From Shimwellia pseudoproteus (GTDB taxonomy: Bacteria; Pseudomonadota; Gammaproteobacteria; Enterobacterales; Enterobacteriaceae): a stretch of 64,000 nucleotides of DNA. The notes below the pieces were generated by a model. It saw only the letters and a program-made list of their open reading frames with translations. It did no database searches and was not told where the DNA came from. How positions within the stretch are numbered: the first letter of the stretch is position 1; each line of letters starts with the position of its first letter. Positions 49,963 through 61,783 of this stretch are shown piece after piece. Location of the stretch: assembly GCF_016415625.1 (NCBI RefSeq), contig NZ_WBXP01000001.1, positions 62,001 to 126,000 on the forward strand. Reading direction: 5' to 3'. The position numbers were made by a program, and so were the translations under genes.

Positions 49963-51111
49963 TTAATCAGCCTGCTTACGCAAGAAGGCCGGAATGTCCA
50001 GATAATCAGGCTCTTTCGCCGGTTGCTGCACGTTATCGTTAACCACTTTAGCCACCGCTTTCTGATCTTGCTGAATCGGCGTCATGGCATGCTGGTAACG
50101 ATCCATCGCGGGCTGCTGAGTCTGTTTGTTGGTCACCAGGGTAATTTCAGGACGTTTGTCCATACCGATACCGGTCGCCACGACAGTAACACGCAGTTCG
50201 TCGTTCATATCCGGATCCAGAGAGGTACCGATAACCACGGTGGCATTATCCGATGCAAAGGCACGGATAGTGTTACCCACGGTTTCGAACTCATCCAGAC
50301 GCAGGTCGAAGCCAGCCGTAATGTTGACCAGCACACCGCGGGCACCGGACAGATCGATATCTTCCAGCAGCGGAGAAGAGATAGCCATTTCAGCCGCTTC
50401 TTCAGCACGGTCTTCACCACAGGCCACACCGGAACCCATCATGGCGTAACCCATTTCAGACATAACGGTACGCACGTCCGCAAAGTCGACGTTCATCAGA
50501 CCCGGGCGAGTGATCAGTTCCGCGATCCCCTGTACCGCACCTTTCAGTACGTCGTTGGCTGCGCCAAACGCATCCAGCAGAGAAATACCGCGGCCCAGCA
50601 CTTTCAGTAATTTGTCGTTCGGGATGGTGATAAGGGAGTCAACATGCTTGGACAGCTCGGTGATCCCCTGCTCTGCGAAGGCCATACGTTTCTTGCCTTC
50701 GAAGTTAAACGGCTTGGTGACAACGGCCACAGTCAGAATGCCGAGGTCTTTCGCCACTTCCGCAACCACAGGGGCAGCACCGGTCCCGGTACCACCGCCC
50801 ATACCGGCAGCGATAAACACCATGTCCGCCCCTTCCAGAGCAGCACGCAGTGCTTCACGATCTTCTTCCGCCGCGTTACGGCCCACTTCCGGGTTCGCGC
50901 CTGCACCCAGACCTTTAGTGATACCACTACCGATCTGAATGGTCTGGCCGACTGCCGTTTTACGCAATGCCTGCGCATCGGTGTTGACTGCGAAGAATTC
51001 AACACCCTCAATGCGTTCGCGCACCATGTGCTCAACAGCATTGCCGCCACCGCCACCGACGCCGATGACTTTAATCACCGCGTCGTTGGTCAATTCCATA
51101 GGTTCAAACAT
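49963..51111 (-). CDS. ftsZ: Cell division GTPase FtsZ
   Basis: Tubulin-like GTPase forming the Z-ring. 382 aa (E. coli 383). The tubulin signature GGGTGTG is in [14 protein letters not shown] near residue 105; the T7 loop is [11 protein letters not shown]. The variable linker is Gln-rich, and the conserved C-terminal peptide [14 protein letters not shown], which binds FtsA, ZipA and ZapD, ends the protein. ATG 51111. 64 bases after ftsA. Its main promoters in E. coli lie within ftsQ and ftsA. Confidence 0.98.
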   Translation of the reverse strand: MFEPMELTNDAVIKVIGVGGGGGNAVEHMVRERIEGVEFFAVNTDAQALRKTAVGQTIQIGSGITKGLGAGANPEVGRNAAEEDREALRAALEGADMVFIAAGMGGGTGTGAAPVVAEVAKDLGILTVAVVTKPFNFEGKKRMAFAEQGITELSKHVDSLITIPNDKLLKVLGRGISLLDAFGAANDVLKGAVQGIAELITRPGLMNVDFADVRTVMSEMGYAMMGSGVACGEDRAEEAAEMAISSPLLEDIDLSGARGVLVNITAGFDLRLDEFETVGNTIRAFASDNATVVIGTSLDPDMNDELRVTVVATGIGMDKRPEITLVTNKQTQQPAMDRYQHAMTPIQQDQKAVAKVVNDNVQQPAKEPDYLDIPAFLRKQAD

Positions 51112-51175
51112 AGTTTCTCTCCGTTTTGTGCCTGTTCGCCTGAGACCGCTAATTTTCTACGGTCTCTTTAAAAAA

Positions 51176-52432
51176 TTAAAACTCTTTTCTTAGCCAACTG
51201 TTAATTCGCTTAATCCATGAGCTTACTGTGGCGGTTTTTTCGACTTCGGCTTCACCACTGAGGTGTGATTCTTTGCCGTAGTGCAGTAATCCTACCGCCG
51301 TTGAGTAGTAAGGCTCCTGGGCGTAATCGGTCAGACCCGTGATATTCAGTGGTGCGCCAATACGAACCTGGGTATGGAACACACGCTGCGCGCATGCCGC
51401 TAACCCTTCGATTTGTGCCGCCCCACCGGTCAATACAATACCCGCCGCCAGGTGGTGTTTTACCCCCTGCTGACGCAGTTGCTCTTGCAACTGTAAAATC
51501 TCTTCGTTTACCAGGTTCAGCAATTCGGTGTAACGCGGCTCAATGACCTCTGCCAGGGTCTGGCGCTGCAGACTACGCGGCGGACGGCCCCCAACGCTGG
51601 GCACCTCAACGCTTTCGTCTTTGCCCACCAGGGAACCCAGCGCGCAACCGTGGCGCACTTTAATGGCTTCCGCATCGCTGGGCGGGGTCCCGAACGCATA
51701 AGCGATATCGCTGGTGACCACATTCCCGGCATAGGGGATAACTTTAGCGTGGCGCAATGCACCGCCGGTATACACCGCCATGTCCATAGTACCACCACCG
51801 ATATCCACCACACAGACACCCAGCTCACGTTCGTCCTCGGTCAGCACCGCATAACTGGCGGCCAGACCGGCAAATATAAGTTGGTCAACTTTCAGCCCAC
51901 AACGTTCCACGGCTTTCACGATGTTCTTCGCCATGTCGTTATGACAGGTGATCAGATGGACCTTGGCCTGCATACGCACGCCGGACAACCCAACCGGATT
52001 TTTAATCCCTTCCTGATAGTCGATAGCATATTCCTGTGGAATCACATGCAAAACCCGGTGTTCGTCACGAACACGTACTGATTTTGCGGTGTGAACGACG
52101 TTTTCCACATCTTCCTGCGTCACTTCTTCTTCCGAGATAGGCACCATGCCGATTTCGTTCTGGCAGCTGATATGTTTGCCGGACAGCGCCAGATATACCG
52201 ATGATATCTGGCAGTCGGCCATCAGCTCGGCCTGATCAATGGCGCGCTGTACGCACTTCACCACTGACTCCAAATCATTTACCCCGCCTTTATCCATTCC
52301 GCGGGACGGGCAACTCCCTACACCAATGATATTCACAATACCGTCGGGCAGAACCTCCCCTACTAAAGCGGCAACCTTCGCGGTGCCAATCTCCAGTCCT
52401 ACAACCAATTTTCTGTCCGTCGACTTAATCAT
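51176..52432 (-). CDS. ftsA: Cell division protein FtsA
   Basis: Actin-like membrane tether of FtsZ. 418 aa (E. coli 420). Actin-fold ATP motifs GLEIGTAKVAALVG, VVDIGGGTMDMAVY and VLTGGAAQIEG are intact. The C-terminal amphipathic helix (SWIKRINSWLRKEF) that inserts in the membrane is present. ATG 52432 shares one base with the ftsQ stop. Confidence 0.97.
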   Translation of the reverse strand: MIKSTDRKLVVGLEIGTAKVAALVGEVLPDGIVNIIGVGSCPSRGMDKGGVNDLESVVKCVQRAIDQAELMADCQISSVYLALSGKHISCQNEIGMVPISEEEVTQEDVENVVHTAKSVRVRDEHRVLHVIPQEYAIDYQEGIKNPVGLSGVRMQAKVHLITCHNDMAKNIVKAVERCGLKVDQLIFAGLAASYAVLTEDERELGVCVVDIGGGTMDMAVYTGGALRHAKVIPYAGNVVTSDIAYAFGTPPSDAEAIKVRHGCALGSLVGKDESVEVPSVGGRPPRSLQRQTLAEVIEPRYTELLNLVNEEILQLQEQLRQQGVKHHLAAGIVLTGGAAQIEGLAACAQRVFHTQVRIGAPLNITGLTDYAQEPYYSTAVGLLHYGKESHLSGEAEVEKTATVSSWIKRINSWLRKEF

Positions 52433-53259
52433 TATTGTTCTGCCTGTGCCTGATTCTGTTGTTGATTAACTTCTTCGGCAGGGAGCGGAGCCCAACCAAC
52501 CGCAGCACCTGAGTCATAACGCAGATCAACGTAACTTATCCGTTTACCTTCTGTCTGCGCCTGCTTTTGTAAAACCGGGTACAGCTCTACAAAGCGATTC
52601 AGTCTATTCAATGTATCGTCGCGCCCCAGGTTGAGCTTAATGTCATCACTCAGCGTCAATACCCAGGAACGCCGCGCAGTCATTGCTGCCGCTTTCAACG
52701 TGAATTTATTCTTCGCCAGCACATCACCCATTGCCCGGAATCCCTGGAGCACTTCGTTCTCGCTCCCTTCCGGGCCAGAAAGCACCGGTAATAGCTGTTT
52801 TGCCGTCCGTTCCGTCGGTACGCCGAAGGAGACGCCGCCAGCATCGATCATATGCTGATCATTCCAGCGTGCTATGGGCACATATTCAACCAGATGAATC
52901 TTCAATTCGTCCGGCCACTGCTTTCTGACGCTCGCCTGCTTGATCCACGGCAAACGTTCAATCTGCTGCTGGATGATATTGACATCCTGGGTCATAAATG
53001 TCCCCGGCGGCCCCAACGCCAGAATCGACTGGCGAATATCATCATTACGGGTGTAATGCCTATCCCCGGTAACCACCAGCTTAGAGAGCGGCAGACGCTG
53101 GGCATCTTCCATCCAGCCGATCACCACCCAGACACTGACAAAGATGGTGAGCAGCACAGTCACCAGGAACAAAATTCCCGCAAGATGCGTTCCGTTATTG
53201 CGCCGGGAGTTATTTTCTTCTTCCTGACGATTACGTGTGTTCAGTGCTGCCTGGGACAT
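52432..53259 (-). CDS. ftsQ: Cell division protein FtsQ
   Basis: Bitopic division protein linking early and late divisome parts with FtsB and FtsL. 275 aa (E. coli 276). A cytoplasmic N-terminus of about 24 residues precedes one membrane segment (roughly 25-47, [20 protein letters not shown]); the POTRA domain begins at [10 protein letters not shown]. The Gln-rich C-terminus is variable. ATG 53259, one base from the ddlB stop. Confidence 0.96.
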   Translation of the reverse strand: MSQAALNTRNRQEEENNSRRNNGTHLAGILFLVTVLLTIFVSVWVVIGWMEDAQRLPLSKLVVTGDRHYTRNDDIRQSILALGPPGTFMTQDVNIIQQQIERLPWIKQASVRKQWPDELKIHLVEYVPIARWNDQHMIDAGGVSFGVPTERTAKQLLPVLSGPEGSENEVLQGFRAMGDVLAKNKFTLKAAAMTARRSWVLTLSDDIKLNLGRDDTLNRLNRFVELYPVLQKQAQTEGKRISYVDLRYDSGAAVGWAPLPAEEVNQQQNQAQAEQ

Positions 53260-53260
53260 A

Positions 53261-54181
53261 TCAGTCTGCTAACTCCAGAATACGAACCACCAATTGCGAG
53301 AAAGTCATCCCCGCCTGGCGTGCAGCCATCGGCACCAGGCTATGACTGGTCATGCCCGGGGAGGTATTCACTTCCAGCAGATAAAACTGCCCGTCGCTGT
53401 CCTGCATGGCGTCTACCCGACCCCATCCGCAACAGCCCACAGCCTGCCATGCCTGAGCCACCAGCGCCTTCAATTGGGCTTCCTGTTGCTCACTCAAGCC
53501 GGCCGGGCAAAAATACTGAGTATCATCAGAGAGATACTTCGCCTCATAATCATAGAACACACCCGCGGGTTGTATACGAATGGACGGTAAAATTTCCTCG
53601 CCCAACAACGCGATAGTGAATTCCGGCCCGCTCAGCCATTTTTCAATCAGTACATCGACATCATGTTCGAAGGCTAGCACCAGCGCTGGCATCAGCTCGG
53701 CCAGGCTGTTCACCTTCGACATCCCCACGCTGGAGCCTTCACAGCTGGGTTTAACAATCAACGGCAGCCCCAGCGCCTGAATACGTTCAGACAAGCTGGC
53801 GCTCAACCCGTTGCGAATATCTTCCGGGCGCACGGCAACCCAGGGAGCCACAGGTAAACCAGCCCCTTGCCACAGTTGCTTAGTCCGCAACTTGTCCATG
53901 GTAATAGCAGAGGCCATGACACCGCTACCGGTATAAGGCAAATCGAGGAATTCCAGCACCCCTTGCAAAGTACCGTCTTCACCGCCCCGGCCGTGGAGCG
54001 CAATAAAAACCTTATTAAACCCCTGATCTTTAAGGGTTGTCACTGGCACATTCTTCGTATCTATCGGGTGGGCGTCTACGCCTGCCTCACGCAGCCCTGC
54101 CAACACCGCCTGGCCGGACTGCAGCGACACGTCGCGCTCAGCGGAAGTACCGCCCAGCAGGACGGCAATTTTATCAGCCAT
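53261..54181 (-). CDS. ddlB: D-alanine--D-alanine ligase B
   Basis: Makes the D-Ala-D-Ala dipeptide added by MurF. 306 aa, the E. coli length. ATP-grasp motifs: [38 protein letters not shown] and [20 protein letters not shown] 54181 ([20 protein letters not shown]) lies within the murC 3' end with an eight-base overlap. Confidence 0.97.
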   Translation of the reverse strand: MADKIAVLLGGTSAERDVSLQSGQAVLAGLREAGVDAHPIDTKNVPVTTLKDQGFNKVFIALHGRGGEDGTLQGVLEFLDLPYTGSGVMASAITMDKLRTKQLWQGAGLPVAPWVAVRPEDIRNGLSASLSERIQALGLPLIVKPSCEGSSVGMSKVNSLAELMPALVLAFEHDVDVLIEKWLSGPEFTIALLGEEILPSIRIQPAGVFYDYEAKYLSDDTQYFCPAGLSEQQEAQLKALVAQAWQAVGCCGWGRVDAMQDSDGQFYLLEVNTSPGMTSHSLVPMAARQAGMTFSQLVVRILELAD

Positions 54182-55649
54182 GCTGCTGCTCCTCCTGAGT
54201 TTGAGACCGTAATTTGATTTCAGCCAGTTTTTTTGCAATTTTGCCGATGTTCCCTGCACCCTGAACGAGGATCAAGTCATTTCCGCTCAAAACAGGGGCT
54301 AGCATTTCAGCGGTCAGCGCCGGGTCAGTAACCAGAATCGGATCAACTTTCCCGCGCCCGCGAATGGTGCGGCACAGCGAGCGGCTATCGGCCCCCGGGA
54401 TCGGTGCCTCTCCGGCGGGATAAACATCCAGCATCAGCAGGCAATCAACCTGGGACAACACATTGGCGAAATCGTCGTACAGATCACGTGTCCGGGTATA
54501 ACGGTGCGGCTGGAAAATCATCACCAGGTTTTTATCCGGCCAGCCAGCGCGCGCGGCTTTGATGGTGGCATCGACTTCCGTTGGATGGTGACCGTAGTCA
54601 TCCACCAGCATGGCGCTGCCTTCTTTACCGTTCACTTCCGCCAGCGGGAACTCACCAAGGAAGTCAAAACGACGGCCGGTGCCCTGGAAGTTAGCCAGCG
54701 CCCGCAGAATATCCGCATCGTCGATCCCCTCTTCGGTGGCCACCGCAATCGCTGCGGATGCGTTGAGCGCGTTATGGCGGCCCGGCGCATTGAGGATCAC
54801 ATCAAAGGGGTCTTTATCCTGGCGCAGCACCGTAAAGTGGACCTGAGCACCAATCTGGCGGTAGTTCTCAATCCGTACGTCGGCGTCTTCGCTAAAGCCG
54901 TAGGTGGTGATATGGCGCCCTACTCTGGGCAGCAACTCGCGGATCACCGCGTCATCAATACACATCACCGCACGGCCATAGAACGGCAGGTTGTGCAGGA
55001 AATTAATAAAGGTCTGTTTTAAATTCTCAAAGTCGCCCTGGTAGGTATCCATATGGTCGGCTTCGATATTGGTCACCACAGAGACCATCGGCTGCAAATG
55101 CAGGAAAGAGGCGTCGCTCTCGTCTGCTTCGGCAATCAGGTAGCGGCTGTTACCCAGGCGGGCGTGGGTACCGGCAGATTTGACCAGGCCACCGTTGACA
55201 AAGGTCGGATCCAGCCCGGCTTCGGCGTAGATACTGGCGATCATTGCCGTGGTGGTGGTCTTACCGTGGGTACCGGCAATGGCGATACCGTGGCGAAAGC
55301 GCATCAGCTCCGCCAGCATTTCCGCGCGACGGATCACCGGGATACGCAGTTCCCGGGCGGCGACCAGCTCCGGGTTATCCGCCGGGATAGCTGTGGACAT
55401 CACCACCACACTGGCATCGCGCACGTTTTCCGGGCGGTGGTTGAAATAGATAGTGGCGCCAAGCGCCGACAACTGTTGAGTAACCGGGTTAGGTGCCAGG
55501 TCAGAACCGCTAATCTGATAACCTTCGTTAGCCAGCACTTCGGCAATACCGCCCATACCGGCACCGCCAATGCCAACGAAGTGAATATGCCGGACGCGAC
55601 GCATCTCGGGCACGATAGAACGCAGTTTCGCCAGTTGTTGTGTATTCAT
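54174..55649 (-). CDS. murC: UDP-N-acetylmuramate--L-alanine ligase
   Basis: First stem-peptide ligase; adds L-Ala to UDP-MurNAc. 491 aa, the E. coli length. Rossmann-type loop [14 protein letters not shown] near residue 26, ATP loop [11 protein letters not shown], and FQPHRYTRT. Start ATG 55649. 72 bases from murG, a wider gap than most in the cluster. Confidence 0.97.
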   Translation of the reverse strand: MNTQQLAKLRSIVPEMRRVRHIHFVGIGGAGMGGIAEVLANEGYQISGSDLAPNPVTQQLSALGATIYFNHRPENVRDASVVVMSTAIPADNPELVAARELRIPVIRRAEMLAELMRFRHGIAIAGTHGKTTTTAMIASIYAEAGLDPTFVNGGLVKSAGTHARLGNSRYLIAEADESDASFLHLQPMVSVVTNIEADHMDTYQGDFENLKQTFINFLHNLPFYGRAVMCIDDAVIRELLPRVGRHITTYGFSEDADVRIENYRQIGAQVHFTVLRQDKDPFDVILNAPGRHNALNASAAIAVATEEGIDDADILRALANFQGTGRRFDFLGEFPLAEVNGKEGSAMLVDDYGHHPTEVDATIKAARAGWPDKNLVMIFQPHRYTRTRDLYDDFANVLSQVDCLLMLDVYPAGEAPIPGADSRSLCRTIRGRGKVDPILVTDPALTAEMLAPVLSGNDLILVQGAGNIGKIAKKLAEIKLRSQTQEEQQHG

Positions 55650-55721
55650 TATTTAAACCCGCGGCAGTAAACGCCTTAACATCTCAACGCAGGGAGCGCA
55701 AAGGGCGCTCCCCCAGAAAAA

Positions 55722-56789
55722 TTACGCCAGCGCAGCGGCGCTGACTTCAGTGGCAACCCGTTCAGTGGCATCCGGTATTGATGCCTCACGGGCGCGCAGG
55801 GCCATCGCCAGCAGCGCCGGACGATCCCAGCTATTGAGCACATCAGTTACCGCATCGACGGTAAACTGCGGCTGCTCAAGGATTTTCGCCGCGCCGGCTT
55901 TCTCCAGCGGCAGCGCATTCCAGTATTGCTGACGATCCTTATGCTGGAACGGCACAAACAGCGCCGGTAACCCGGCAGCGGCGATTTCACTCACCGTCAG
56001 GGCCCCGGAACGGCATACCACCACATCAGCCCAACCATAGGCGGCGGCCATGTCGTCAATAAATTCGGTCACTTTATGCTGGGGCTGGCCGGCATCGGCA
56101 TACGCCTGTTTTACCGTCTGTTCAGCCCCTTTACCGCTCTGGTGCCAGATGGTCACTTTGTCGCCGAGGCGGCCCGCCACCTGAGGAAGGGTCTGGTTCA
56201 GCACCCGTGCCCCCTGGGAGCCACCGACCACCAGCACTCTGATGGCCCCTGTGCGGCCCCCATAACGTTGCGCCGGGGCCGGCAGCGCCAGTACATCGGT
56301 ACGTACCGGGTTCCCGACGACATCCGCATTGGGGAATGCCCCCGGGAAAGCCTGCATCACTTTTTTGGCAATCTTCGCCAGCCATTTATTGGTCAGACCG
56401 GCGATGCCGTTTTGCTCATGCAGTACCACCGGGATCCCCAGGGACCAGGCCGCAAGGCCGCCAGGACCGGAGACATAGCCCCCCATTCCCAGCACCACAT
56501 CCGGCTTAAAGCGTTTCATGATCGCCCGCGCCTGGCGCCAGGCGTGGAAAATACGCACCGGTGCCAACAGCTGGGCTTTCAGCCCTTTGCCGCGCAGGCC
56601 GGAAATACGAATAAAATCAATATCAATGCCGTGTTTTGGCACCAGGTCCGCTTCCATCCGGTCCGCTGTTCCCAGCCAGCGCACCTGCCAACCTTGCTCC
56701 ATCAAATGGTGAGCAACTGCCAGCCCCGGGAAGACGTGTCCCCCGGTTCCCCCTGCCATCACCATTAATCGACGGTTTTCGCCACTCAT
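55722..56789 (-). CDS. murG: Lipid II synthase, UDP-GlcNAc transferase MurG
   Basis: Membrane-associated GT-B glycosyltransferase adding GlcNAc to lipid I. 355 aa (E. coli 355). N-terminal glycine loop [16 protein letters not shown] and C-terminal donor-binding [11 protein letters not shown] and [22 protein letters not shown]. Start ATG 56789, sharing one base with the ftsW stop. Confidence 0.97.
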   Translation of the reverse strand: MSGENRRLMVMAGGTGGHVFPGLAVAHHLMEQGWQVRWLGTADRMEADLVPKHGIDIDFIRISGLRGKGLKAQLLAPVRIFHAWRQARAIMKRFKPDVVLGMGGYVSGPGGLAAWSLGIPVVLHEQNGIAGLTNKWLAKIAKKVMQAFPGAFPNADVVGNPVRTDVLALPAPAQRYGGRTGAIRVLVVGGSQGARVLNQTLPQVAGRLGDKVTIWHQSGKGAEQTVKQAYADAGQPQHKVTEFIDDMAAAYGWADVVVCRSGALTVSEIAAAGLPALFVPFQHKDRQQYWNALPLEKAGAAKILEQPQFTVDAVTDVLNSWDRPALLAMALRAREASIPDATERVATEVSAAALA

Positions 56790-58030
56790 CAGGCACCTCT
56801 TGTAAACGCCTGGGCTTTGACCAGACGCGTTTCATAATCAATTCGCAATAACAACGTGATAGCCGTCGACATAATCAACAAGCTCGAACCACCGTAACTG
56901 ATCAACGGCAGGGTCAGCCCTTTGGTCGGCAACATCCCCGCCGCCGCCCCGACGTTAACCAACGCCTGGAAGCTAAACCAGATACCGATTGAGCACGCCA
57001 GGAAACCGGAAAAACGCTGGTCACATTCCAGCGCCCGACGCCCAATGGACATCGCCCGAAAAGCCACGAAGAATACCATTAAAAGGGCCAGTACCACACC
57101 GATATATCCCAGCTCTTCCCCGATGATCGAGAAGATAAAGTCAGTGTGTGCTTCCGGCAGATACTCCAGTTTCTGGACCGAGTTCCCCAGCCCCTGGCCC
57201 CACATTTCCCCGCGGCCAAATGCCATCAGAGACTGGGTAAGCTGGTAACCGCTACCGAAAGGATCCTGCCACGGGTTCCAGAAGGAGGTTACACGGCGAA
57301 TACGGTAAGGTTCGGCAAGGATAAGCAAGATAACTGCCGAGATCCCCATCCCGATAATTGCCATAAACTGCCACAGCTTGGCACCAGCCAGGAACAGCAT
57401 CGACAGGGTGGTGACAAACAACACCACCACGGTCCCGAGGTCAGGCTGGGCCAGCAACAGCACCGCCATCACCAGGATAACCCCCATCGGCTTGAGGAAG
57501 CCGCGTAAGTTATTACGCACCTCATCAACCTTGCGCACCAGGTAGTTCGACAAGAAACAGAACAGCGACAGCTTAGAAAACTCCGCCGGCTGAATACGCA
57601 GCGGGCCGAAAGCAATCCAGCGGGAGGCCCCGTTAACCGAGCTCCCCACCACCAGCACCACCAGCAGCATCACAATCGAGGCAATCAGCATCGCGGCGCT
57701 GTAGCGCTGCCAAAACTCCATCGGCAGCCGTAATGTCACCAGCGCCAGCAGAAACGCCAGCACGATGTATAGCCCGTCACGCTTGGCAAACAAGAACGGA
57801 TCGTCTGCCAGGCGCTGGCCCACCGGCATGGATGCCGAAGTCACCATAATGAAGCCAATAGCAGCCAGACCAAACGTCAGCCACAGCAGGGTGCGGTCAT
57901 ACATCACCATGCTGTTTGCGTCCGCTTCCCGGGACCCCATTACCCAGGCTTTCACACTGTTAAACAGCCAGGTAAAAATAGCAGCCCCCGGAACCCGGGG
58001 CATACGCGGACGAGGGAGAGAAAGCCGCAT
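56789..58030 (-). CDS. ftsW: Septal peptidoglycan glycosyltransferase FtsW
   Basis: SEDS-family polymerase acting with FtsI at the septum. 413 aa, ten membrane segments. Family signatures: [31 protein letters not shown] and [16 protein letters not shown]; the putative catalytic Asp region [14 protein letters not shown] is intact. ATG 58030 shares one base with the murD stop. Confidence 0.97.
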   Translation of the reverse strand: MRLSLPRPRMPRVPGAAIFTWLFNSVKAWVMGSREADANSMVMYDRTLLWLTFGLAAIGFIMVTSASMPVGQRLADDPFLFAKRDGLYIVLAFLLALVTLRLPMEFWQRYSAAMLIASIVMLLVVLVVGSSVNGASRWIAFGPLRIQPAEFSKLSLFCFLSNYLVRKVDEVRNNLRGFLKPMGVILVMAVLLLAQPDLGTVVVLFVTTLSMLFLAGAKLWQFMAIIGMGISAVILLILAEPYRIRRVTSFWNPWQDPFGSGYQLTQSLMAFGRGEMWGQGLGNSVQKLEYLPEAHTDFIFSIIGEELGYIGVVLALLMVFFVAFRAMSIGRRALECDQRFSGFLACSIGIWFSFQALVNVGAAAGMLPTKGLTLPLISYGGSSLLIMSTAITLLLRIDYETRLVKAQAFTRGA

Positions 58031-59346
58031 CAACCCAGCTCCTTCGCCAGGCGAGTGAATTCATCACCGCGATGTTCAAAGCTTTTAAACTGATCCAGGC
58101 TGGCACAGGCCGGAGAGAGCAGCACCATATCGCCGGATGTTACCCGCCCGGCAATCAGCCGCATGCTCTGTTCCATGGTTTCAGTCAGCTCGGCAATGTC
58201 AGGACGCAGCGCCGCCAATTGCGCACCGTCGCGGCCAAAGCAATACAGGCGGATATTGTCAGCCTGCAAATAAGGGCGCAGTGGCTCGAAATCTGCCGCT
58301 TTACCGTCCCCGCCCAGCATCAGGTGCAGCACACCGTCCACCTGCAGGCCGTTCAGGGCCGCCTCGGTACTGCCAACATTGGTGGCTTTTGAGTCGTTGA
58401 TCCAGCGCACGCCGTTATGGTCGAGCGCCAGTTCAAAACGGTGCTCCAGGCCGGTAAACGTGGTCAGCGCTTTCAGGCTGCTGGCCCGGGGTAATCCCAC
58501 CGCATCGGCCAGCGCCAGCGCCGCCAGCGCATTGGTGTAGTTATGCTGGCCGGTCAGTTTCATCTCTTTCACGTTAAGGACTTTCTCGCCCTTAACCCGT
58601 AACCAGGTGTTATCCCCCTGGTGGTTGAGGTGGTAGTCCCCGACATCAACCCCAAAGCTGACACAGCGTTCATCAGCACCGCGCACTGGCATGGTCAGCG
58701 CATCGCTGGCATTCACCACGCAGACCCGGGCATTTTCATAGATCCGCAGCTTAGCGGCGCGATACTGCTGCATCCCCAGCGGATAACGGTTCATATGGTC
58801 TTCGGTCACGTTCAGGATAGTGGCCGCCGCCGCGTGCAGGCTGTTGGTGGTTTCCAGCTGGAAGCTGGAGAGCTCCAGCACATACAGCCCGCACTCTTTG
58901 TCGAGCAGCATCAGTGCCGGCACGCCGATATTACCGCCCACCCCGACCTTAACACCCGCCGCCGTGGCCATCTCCCCCACCAGGGTAGTCACGGTGCTTT
59001 TACCGTTAGACCCGGTGATCGCCACCACGGGCGCCTGCGCCTCGCGGCAGAACAATTCAATATCACCGACAATTTCGATACCGGCCTCAGCCGCCGCCAT
59101 CAGTGCCGGGTGAGCCAGGGGAATACCCGGGCTGGCAACAATCAGATCCGCCGCCAGCAACCACTCCTCATGTAACCCACCTGTATGGCATTCAACCTGC
59201 TCGGGCAGTTTGTCCAGTCCGGGTGGGTTCATACGGGTATCCATAACCTGCGGAACAACACCGCGGGCCATAAAAAAGTTAACGCACGACAGGCCAGTCA
59301 GACCGAGGCCAATAATGGCAACCTTTTTCCCCTGGTAATCATTCAT
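58030..59346 (-). CDS. murD: UDP-MurNAc-L-alanine--D-glutamate ligase
   Basis: Second stem-peptide ligase. 438 aa, the E. coli length. N-terminal [18 protein letters not shown] loop [15 protein letters not shown] near residue 112, [11 protein letters not shown], and [13 protein letters not shown]. Start ATG 59346 ([13 protein letters not shown]), two bases from the mraY stop. A 30-residue in-frame upstream extension lies within mraY and is rejected. Confidence 0.97.
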   Translation of the reverse strand: MNDYQGKKVAIIGLGLTGLSCVNFFMARGVVPQVMDTRMNPPGLDKLPEQVECHTGGLHEEWLLAADLIVASPGIPLAHPALMAAAEAGIEIVGDIELFCREAQAPVVAITGSNGKSTVTTLVGEMATAAGVKVGVGGNIGVPALMLLDKECGLYVLELSSFQLETTNSLHAAAATILNVTEDHMNRYPLGMQQYRAAKLRIYENARVCVVNASDALTMPVRGADERCVSFGVDVGDYHLNHQGDNTWLRVKGEKVLNVKEMKLTGQHNYTNALAALALADAVGLPRASSLKALTTFTGLEHRFELALDHNGVRWINDSKATNVGSTEAALNGLQVDGVLHLMLGGDGKAADFEPLRPYLQADNIRLYCFGRDGAQLAALRPDIAELTETMEQSMRLIAGRVTSGDMVLLSPACASLDQFKSFEHRGDEFTRLAKELG

Positions 59347-59348
59347 TA

Positions 59349-60431
59349 TTAACGTACCTTCAACGTTGCCAGGCCAATCAGGACCAGCATCAAAGAAATA
59401 ATCCAGAAGCGCACAATCACGCGCGGTTCTGGCCAACCTTTAAGTTCGTAATGGTGGTGAATAGGCGCCATACGGAAAATACGCTGGCCGCGCAGTTTGA
59501 AGGACCCCACCTGCAAAATAACCGACAGGGTTTCCACCACAAACACGCCACCCATGATCACCAACAAAAACTCCTGACGCAGCAGCACCGCAATGGTCCC
59601 CAGTGCGCCACCTAATGCCAGAGAACCCACATCCCCCATAAAGACCTGTGCCGGGTAGGTGTTAAACCACAGAAACCCGAGGCCAGCGCCAACAATCGCC
59701 GTACAGACGATAACCAGCTCACCGGCATGGCGCAGATAAGGAATATGCAGGTAGTTAGCGAAGTTCATGTTGCCGGTAGCCCAGGCCACCAGCGCAAAAC
59801 CGGCGGCCACAAAGACGGTTGGCATAATCGCCAGGCCATCGAGGCCGTCCGTCAGGTTTACCGCGTTACCGGTACCGACAATCACGAAGTACGCCAGGAC
59901 GACATAAAACAGCCCCAGCTGCGGCATGATATCTTTAAAGAACGGGACCACCAGCTCAGTGGCCGGCGTGCCTTTACCGGCGACATACAGGGCGAAGGCA
60001 ACCGTCAGAGAGATAACCGACATCCAGAAATATTTCCAGCGCGCCACCAGCCCTTTGGTGTCTTTGCGCACCACTTTGCGATAGTCATCGACAAACCCGA
60101 CGATCCCAAAGCCAATCAGCACAAACAGCACACACCAGACATACGGGTTAGACGGGTAAGCCCACATCAGCACCGACACCACAATGGAGGTGAGGATCAT
60201 CAGCCCGCCCATGGTAGGGGTGCCGCGTTTGCTGAAATGTGATTCCGGGCCGTCGTTACGCACAACCTGGCCGAAGGAGAGCTGCTGCAGGCGCGCGATC
60301 ATCCGCGGGCCCATCCACAGGGAGATAAACAGCGCTGTTAACAGGCTGACGATGGCGCGAAACGTCAAATAGGAAAAGACGTTAAACCCGGAATAATATT
60401 TGACCAGATGCTCGGCCAACCAAACTAGCAT
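59349..60431 (-). CDS. mraY: Phospho-N-acetylmuramoyl-pentapeptide transferase
   Basis: Forms lipid I on undecaprenyl phosphate; ten membrane segments. 360 aa, the E. coli length. Signatures: [19 protein letters not shown] (catalytic Asp pair), [22 protein letters not shown] and the histidine cluster [14 protein letters not shown]. Overlaps the murF end by seven bases. Confidence 0.98.
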   Translation of the reverse strand: MLVWLAEHLVKYYSGFNVFSYLTFRAIVSLLTALFISLWMGPRMIARLQQLSFGQVVRNDGPESHFSKRGTPTMGGLMILTSIVVSVLMWAYPSNPYVWCVLFVLIGFGIVGFVDDYRKVVRKDTKGLVARWKYFWMSVISLTVAFALYVAGKGTPATELVVPFFKDIMPQLGLFYVVLAYFVIVGTGNAVNLTDGLDGLAIMPTVFVAAGFALVAWATGNMNFANYLHIPYLRHAGELVIVCTAIVGAGLGFLWFNTYPAQVFMGDVGSLALGGALGTIAVLLRQEFLLVIMGGVFVVETLSVILQVGSFKLRGQRIFRMAPIHHHYELKGWPEPRVIVRFWIISLMLVLIGLATLKVR

Positions 60432-61783
60432 GTTCCCATCTCCTGTAGCGCATGTACCACCTCTTCCATAGCAGCACTACGTGAACCCTTAACCAAAAGT
60501 GTAATAACCGTATGCTGAGCAATCAGCTCCTGGGCATACGCAATTAATGCCTGCTTATTATCAAAATGCTGGCCGTGACCGCTGGCGGCGCTGATGGTGT
60601 GGCTCAGTTTGCCCACACTCAGTACCGCATCAATCCCGGCACGCCGCGCTGCATCCCCCACCTGACGGTGGCAATCATCAGACTCCGGCCCCAGCTCAGC
60701 CATATCGCCAACGATCATCACCCGGAAGCCCGGCATATCGCCCAGCACCTGAGCCGCGGCACTCATCGAACCGACGTTAGCGTTATAGCTGTCATCCAGC
60801 AGCAGCTTATGCGGCGCCAGAATAATCGGGTACAAACGGCCCGGTACCGCTTTTAACTCGGCCAGGCCGGTTTTGATGGCGCTAAGCGGTGCACCCACCG
60901 CCGTGGCCAGTGCCGCCGCCGCCAGCGCATTAGCAATATTATGGCGGCCCGGTAAGGGCAGCAGCACATCGGTTTCCCCCTGCGGGGTGCACAGTGTGAA
61001 CACGGTTCCTTCGGTGGTGACCTTCACGTCACGGGCGTAAAAATCGCTGCCCGGTTTATCCGGTGAAAAACACCATGTGGTACGGTCACCGATCGTGGCT
61101 TGCCAGTTGGCCAGATCGTTATTATCGGCATTGACGATAGCGGTCCCGTTCGCGGACAGCCCGCCAAAAATCTCGCCTTTGGCTTTGGCCACCCCGGCCA
61201 GCGAGCCAAACCCTTCCAGGTGGGCCGCCGCCAGGTTATTGACCAGCGCAGCTTCAGGCTGAGTCAGGCTGACAGTCCAGGCGATTTCGCCCTGGTGGTT
61301 CGCCCCCAGCTCAATCACCGCGTAGTCATATTCCGGGGTCAGACGCAGCAGCGTCATCGGCACACCGATGTCATTATTCAGATTGCCGGCGGTATACAGG
61401 GTATTACCGCACTGGCGCAGGATCCCGGCGGTCATCTCTTTGACAGAGGTTTTACCGGAGGAGCCGGTCAGCGCCACAACCCGGGCCGGTACCTGCTGGC
61501 GAACCCAGGCCGCCAGTTGGCCAAACGCCAGCCGGGTATCCTCCACCAGGATAGCGGGAACGTTAGTGCTCACTTCGCGGCTAACCAGCAACGCAGCTGC
61601 GCCCTGCTCTGCGGCCTGGGCCACAAAGTCATGGGCGTCAAAGCGCTCGCCTTTCAGGGCCACAAACAGGCAGCCCCCGGTCACCTTGCGGGTATCGGTA
61701 GTCACCGCATCGATGGTGCGATCGTCGCCAGTCAGGCGGCCATTTACTATCGTCGCTATTTGTTTCAGCGTAACGGGGATCAT
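60425..61783 (-). CDS. murF: UDP-MurNAc-tripeptide--D-Ala-D-Ala ligase
   Basis: Adds the D-Ala-D-Ala dipeptide, completing the pentapeptide. 452 aa, the E. coli length. ATP loop [11 protein letters not shown] near residue 107, [26 protein letters not shown] and GDMAELG. ATG 61783 overlaps the murE stop as ATGA. Confidence 0.97.
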   Translation of the reverse strand: MIPVTLKQIATIVNGRLTGDDRTIDAVTTDTRKVTGGCLFVALKGERFDAHDFVAQAAEQGAAALLVSREVSTNVPAILVEDTRLAFGQLAAWVRQQVPARVVALTGSSGKTSVKEMTAGILRQCGNTLYTAGNLNNDIGVPMTLLRLTPEYDYAVIELGANHQGEIAWTVSLTQPEAALVNNLAAAHLEGFGSLAGVAKAKGEIFGGLSANGTAIVNADNNDLANWQATIGDRTTWCFSPDKPGSDFYARDVKVTTEGTVFTLCTPQGETDVLLPLPGRHNIANALAAAALATAVGAPLSAIKTGLAELKAVPGRLYPIILAPHKLLLDDSYNANVGSMSAAAQVLGDMPGFRVMIVGDMAELGPESDDCHRQVGDAARRAGIDAVLSVGKLSHTISAASGHGQHFDNKQALIAYAQELIAQHTVITLLVKGSRSAAMEEVVHALQEMGTC